Source: Taenia hydatigena (taxonomy: Eukaryota > Platyhelminthes > Cestoda > Cyclophyllidea > Taeniidae). From it: 64,000 bases of DNA. A program made the translations under genes and the position numbers. The DNA lies in assembly GCA_036345935.2 (NCBI GenBank), contig JADWOT020000003.1, positions 23,392,509 to 23,456,508 on the forward strand. Reading direction: 5' to 3'. Numbering within the stretch: the stretch's first letter is position 1; each line of letters starts with the position of its first letter. Positions 61,397 to 64,000 of the stretch are shown here, piece after piece. Below the pieces are notes generated by a model that had not been told where the DNA came from, ran no database searches, and was given only the letters and a program-made list of their open reading frames with translations.

Positions 61397-63199
61397 CTGG
61401 GTATCTGGCAAGAGGCGCCAATATTCGCGCTTCTGACATCGAAGTGGGGTGGACTCGTGAAGCAGGCGGCCCCGAAATATGTGCATCAGATCCGACTGAT
61501 GCGCAATGATGCAGGGATTTCAGAGGACAGGAGAGTGATGGAGAACACAATAAAGCGAAACGGTGTCGCTTGACTACTGCTTATGAGGGAACGAACTCCT
61601 ACCGTGACCTGAAACTGTCAGCATGCCGCGTCGACATGCCAGTCAGTACACTTGATCGCCACATTCTGTGACAGTTCTCGTTAACGCTGTTGTCATGTTT
61701 GTAGACAGAACGGCACTGATCCATCGAAGGATTGTGTGACTACCCCACAATAGATGGCCGGTAGATGACGTGAGCTGTTGAGTTAATAATATACCCAATT
61801 CGGAGAATGTAAAATGGAAAGTCGCAGTCGAAGCAGCGACGGTGCGACAACGTTGGACAGTGTCACTGTTCCATTGTGTGGTGTTTGAAGGCAGAATGAG
61901 ATTAAGCGGAAACGTCAACAAATTGGGAGGCTCGGTGGATGCGGCGCCACACGATGCGTGAAGTTGAACTGCAATATTGCTTTTCGATTGTTGATTTGAC
62001 TGGTTAGTTTAAACTCGTCAGCCACATGGAAGGTCCCAATGTATAATGTGTAGGATAATGCTGAAGTGGGAGTCGATGAGATGACTGGCCGAATGCCAAT
62101 GCGAGTATAAATGTGAACGCGAATGTTGTAGGTGCACTGCAGTATGTGTCGATTAGTAGTGTGTTCCTCAGAGTTCTCATTCAAGAAATGAAGGTGGATG
62201 CCTACGAAAGAGGCGGCACAAAATAGGTTGTCATGAGGAGGATCGTGGAACGCACAAATTGAAGAAGAGTGGATGAGGCGACAAGTCATCAAATCCACAT
62301 CTCACTTCTACAACTTTTAACACAGTGGAGAAGTGTACCAGAAACACGTACAGGCGTTGGTAGTGGCCGACACCTCTGTAAAGGCTCATCGATGGTGGTT
62401 CCCATCCGCAAACAACCTGAGGGAAGTTCATCTTCTACAAATTCAAGTACATACAACTAATGTTATGACACTGACTTCACGTCAGTTATTTCAACGTCTC
62501 ATCATATGCTGTGTACTTTTATGCTCAAGCTCTTATTACACTCAAATTATATGAGCAGCACTTGTGAGGAGGGTCTTTGGTGCTGCAGAACTGCTGATGT
62601 CGACAATCCAGTCATAGATGTCCTATACAAGTTGTATTTGGATGTTGGATGAAGAAGATGTGCTATTCTGACACGGAACAGTACAGTGCCTTGCGGCTCC
62701 TTCCATTGAGGCGTTATTATGGCCAGTGTGAAGCACTCATCCCAGTTACAACTGCAGAACGTGTTTTTCGATGGGAGTAAGCACAACCCGTGCTGTTTTG
62801 TTTTTTGCTGAGGTACTTCACCTTCTGGTTTGATTGTTTTCAAATGAGATCACATTGATGTACGTTGGAAATGAGTTGGAAGGCAAAGTTTAATTACCCA
62901 ATGGGTCGTTTTATGACGACCCACCTCCAACCCACTCCCACTGTACCTCTACCACGACCTCAAGAGCTTTCAGTGGGAACAGTGGAGAAAAGGTGATTTA
63001 TGCCCATCTCAGGACACTTGTGCTAGCACTTTGGCTCGTACTCATGGCAAGTGGGCAAATGTTGAGGTTGGTATGAAATCAACAGTTGTGTCTCATGGGA
63101 AATAGTTTGGTTGTTTCCACACGAGCAAGCCTTATACTAAGTGCATGTCTTTCGTGACTGGGGCGCGAGGGGCGCAAATTTGATTGATATCTAGGCGGT
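61397..63199 (-). repeat. Right arm of large inverted duplication (1.80 kb)
   Basis: Reverse-complement of 57734-59535. With one more A/T in the run at 62764-62768, the first minus-strand frame is longer here (98 codons, 62843 down to 62547) than in the left arm (78 codons). All other open frames are identical in both arms. Flanking sequence on both sides differs from that of the left arm, which fixes the boundaries to within a few bases. Confidence 0.9.
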
Positions 63200-64000
63200 C
63201 GTCTCCTATTTATTTGAATCCCGCTCTTATTATGGTTGGTGGTTTTAATCCATTTTTTATAGTTTTCCTATGGTAAATTGCTTTATTCTATTAAGTATTT
63301 TGTTGAAAACTATCCTATCCCCTTATTTAACCTTCTGAACGGTTGCCTAAGTTGATCTCTATTTGAGGACAGGCGCTGAGATTGACCTGTTTTTGGGGTC
63401 AAACCAACAAAGAAACCGACATGACTGATTACTGCCATATGCTAGGACGTTGATTAATGAAAACCTCTTTGCAGCACACCGGTGGCTTCAAAAGAGATGA
63501 AAACATATGCACCGAACCGGCTATTGAAGGCAACCCATTTACCTCCCAATTTCGCTTCGCTTACTTTCTTTGAAGGAGTTTTACTTGCCGATCTGCGGGT
63601 TTTAACGTTAGCAAAATTTTTTTCTTAAGTTATCAGTTAGGCTTTTCATTATATTAATGTCTGCCAACTTTCGAGGCAGAGTAGTCTAAATGACATTAAG
63701 GAATTAATTACTTAAAATTATGTATTGCTATCGAAAACTTGGATGTCCAAACTTGGTTGTTTTAGAAGAAAAGTTTTTCTTTATTAATTGGATTTATAAA
63801 CTAACTTTAAGGAATTTTCGCATTATAAATCCACCGGAGAGTAAAGTTAGACCAAGGAACCGATTTTATAGCCGTTGTGTACAAAGCTCCATGGAAATGC
63901 TTTACGTATCCACAGATCCTACGTGAGTTCGCGATGCAGAACTTAATAGTTACGTGACTTTGAAGAATGAATAACAAACGAAGATGAATAGCACATCTTA
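63200..64000. other. AT-rich right flank; one weak exon-like frame
   Basis: No gene is supported. A plus-strand frame at 63720-63926 ends exactly at a GTGAGT donor-like site (63923-63928), and its last 28 codons look compositionally coding, but there is no good acceptor upstream and no domain. Confidence 0.4.

Noticed and set aside
57734..63199. Inverted repeat as a foldback or TIR DNA transposon
   Set aside because: No target-site duplication at the outer ends, no short terminal inverted repeats within each arm, and no transposase-like frame in the spacer.
1..64000. CRISPR array, operons, ribosome binding sites, rRNA or intact tRNA genes
   Set aside because: No regularly spaced direct repeats and no tRNA B box with cloverleaf; intron signals and sparse coding show animal DNA, where bacterial features do not apply.

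Overview
This window looks like animal nuclear DNA: one long gene in a very sparsely coding, AT-rich setting. The gene encodes a Teashirt (Tsh/TSHZ-type) zinc-finger transcriptional repressor. The protein lacks the C-terminal homeobox of vertebrate TSHZ proteins, so an invertebrate (protostome) is likely. A flatworm, perhaps a tapeworm, is my best guess from gene structure and general composition, but nothing in the window proves it.

Layout. 1-4290 is AT-rich and shows no gene. 4290-4800 is a GC-richer block with CCAAT-type motifs and a clean TATAAATA (4777-4784). A GTAAGT donor follows (4934) after a short, apparently non-coding exon 1. About 2.8 kb later a polypyrimidine/TATAG acceptor (7737) opens a large second exon that carries the whole 1300-codon reading frame (7774-11676). 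A 3' UTR candidate with two Pumilio-type UGUANAUA elements follows.

12-57 kb is a gene desert. I see no convincing coding gene, only an AT-rich background with discrete GC-richer islands near 12.6, 14.9, 24.9, 31.1, 33.4, 37.0, 39.6, 42.6, 47.0, 48.1, 50.4-52.8 and 57.2-60.8 kb. Many islands carry dense TGACA/TGTCA pentamers, the core of TALE homeodomain sites (Meis/Homothorax, TGIF). They are the best candidates for long-range enhancers of the tsh gene, but this is inference. Scattered relics are also present: a decayed non-LTR retrotransposon endonuclease (about 18.5 kb), two diverged copies of an unidentified once-coding repeat (29.1 and 44.3 kb), and a tRNA-like A box (35.5 kb).

57.7-63.2 kb holds the most unusual structure: a nearly perfect 1.8-kb inverted duplication (57734-59535 and 61397-63199) around a 1.86-kb spacer. 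The arms differ by one 1-base indel and single substitutions near each end. It could form a hairpin RNA, allow flipping of the spacer, reflect recent gene conversion, or be an assembly artefact.

In working order: the proximal promoter at 4.8 kb would drive a two-exon tsh transcript with two upstream ORFs and Pumilio sites, and the downstream islands may provide tissue-specific control.
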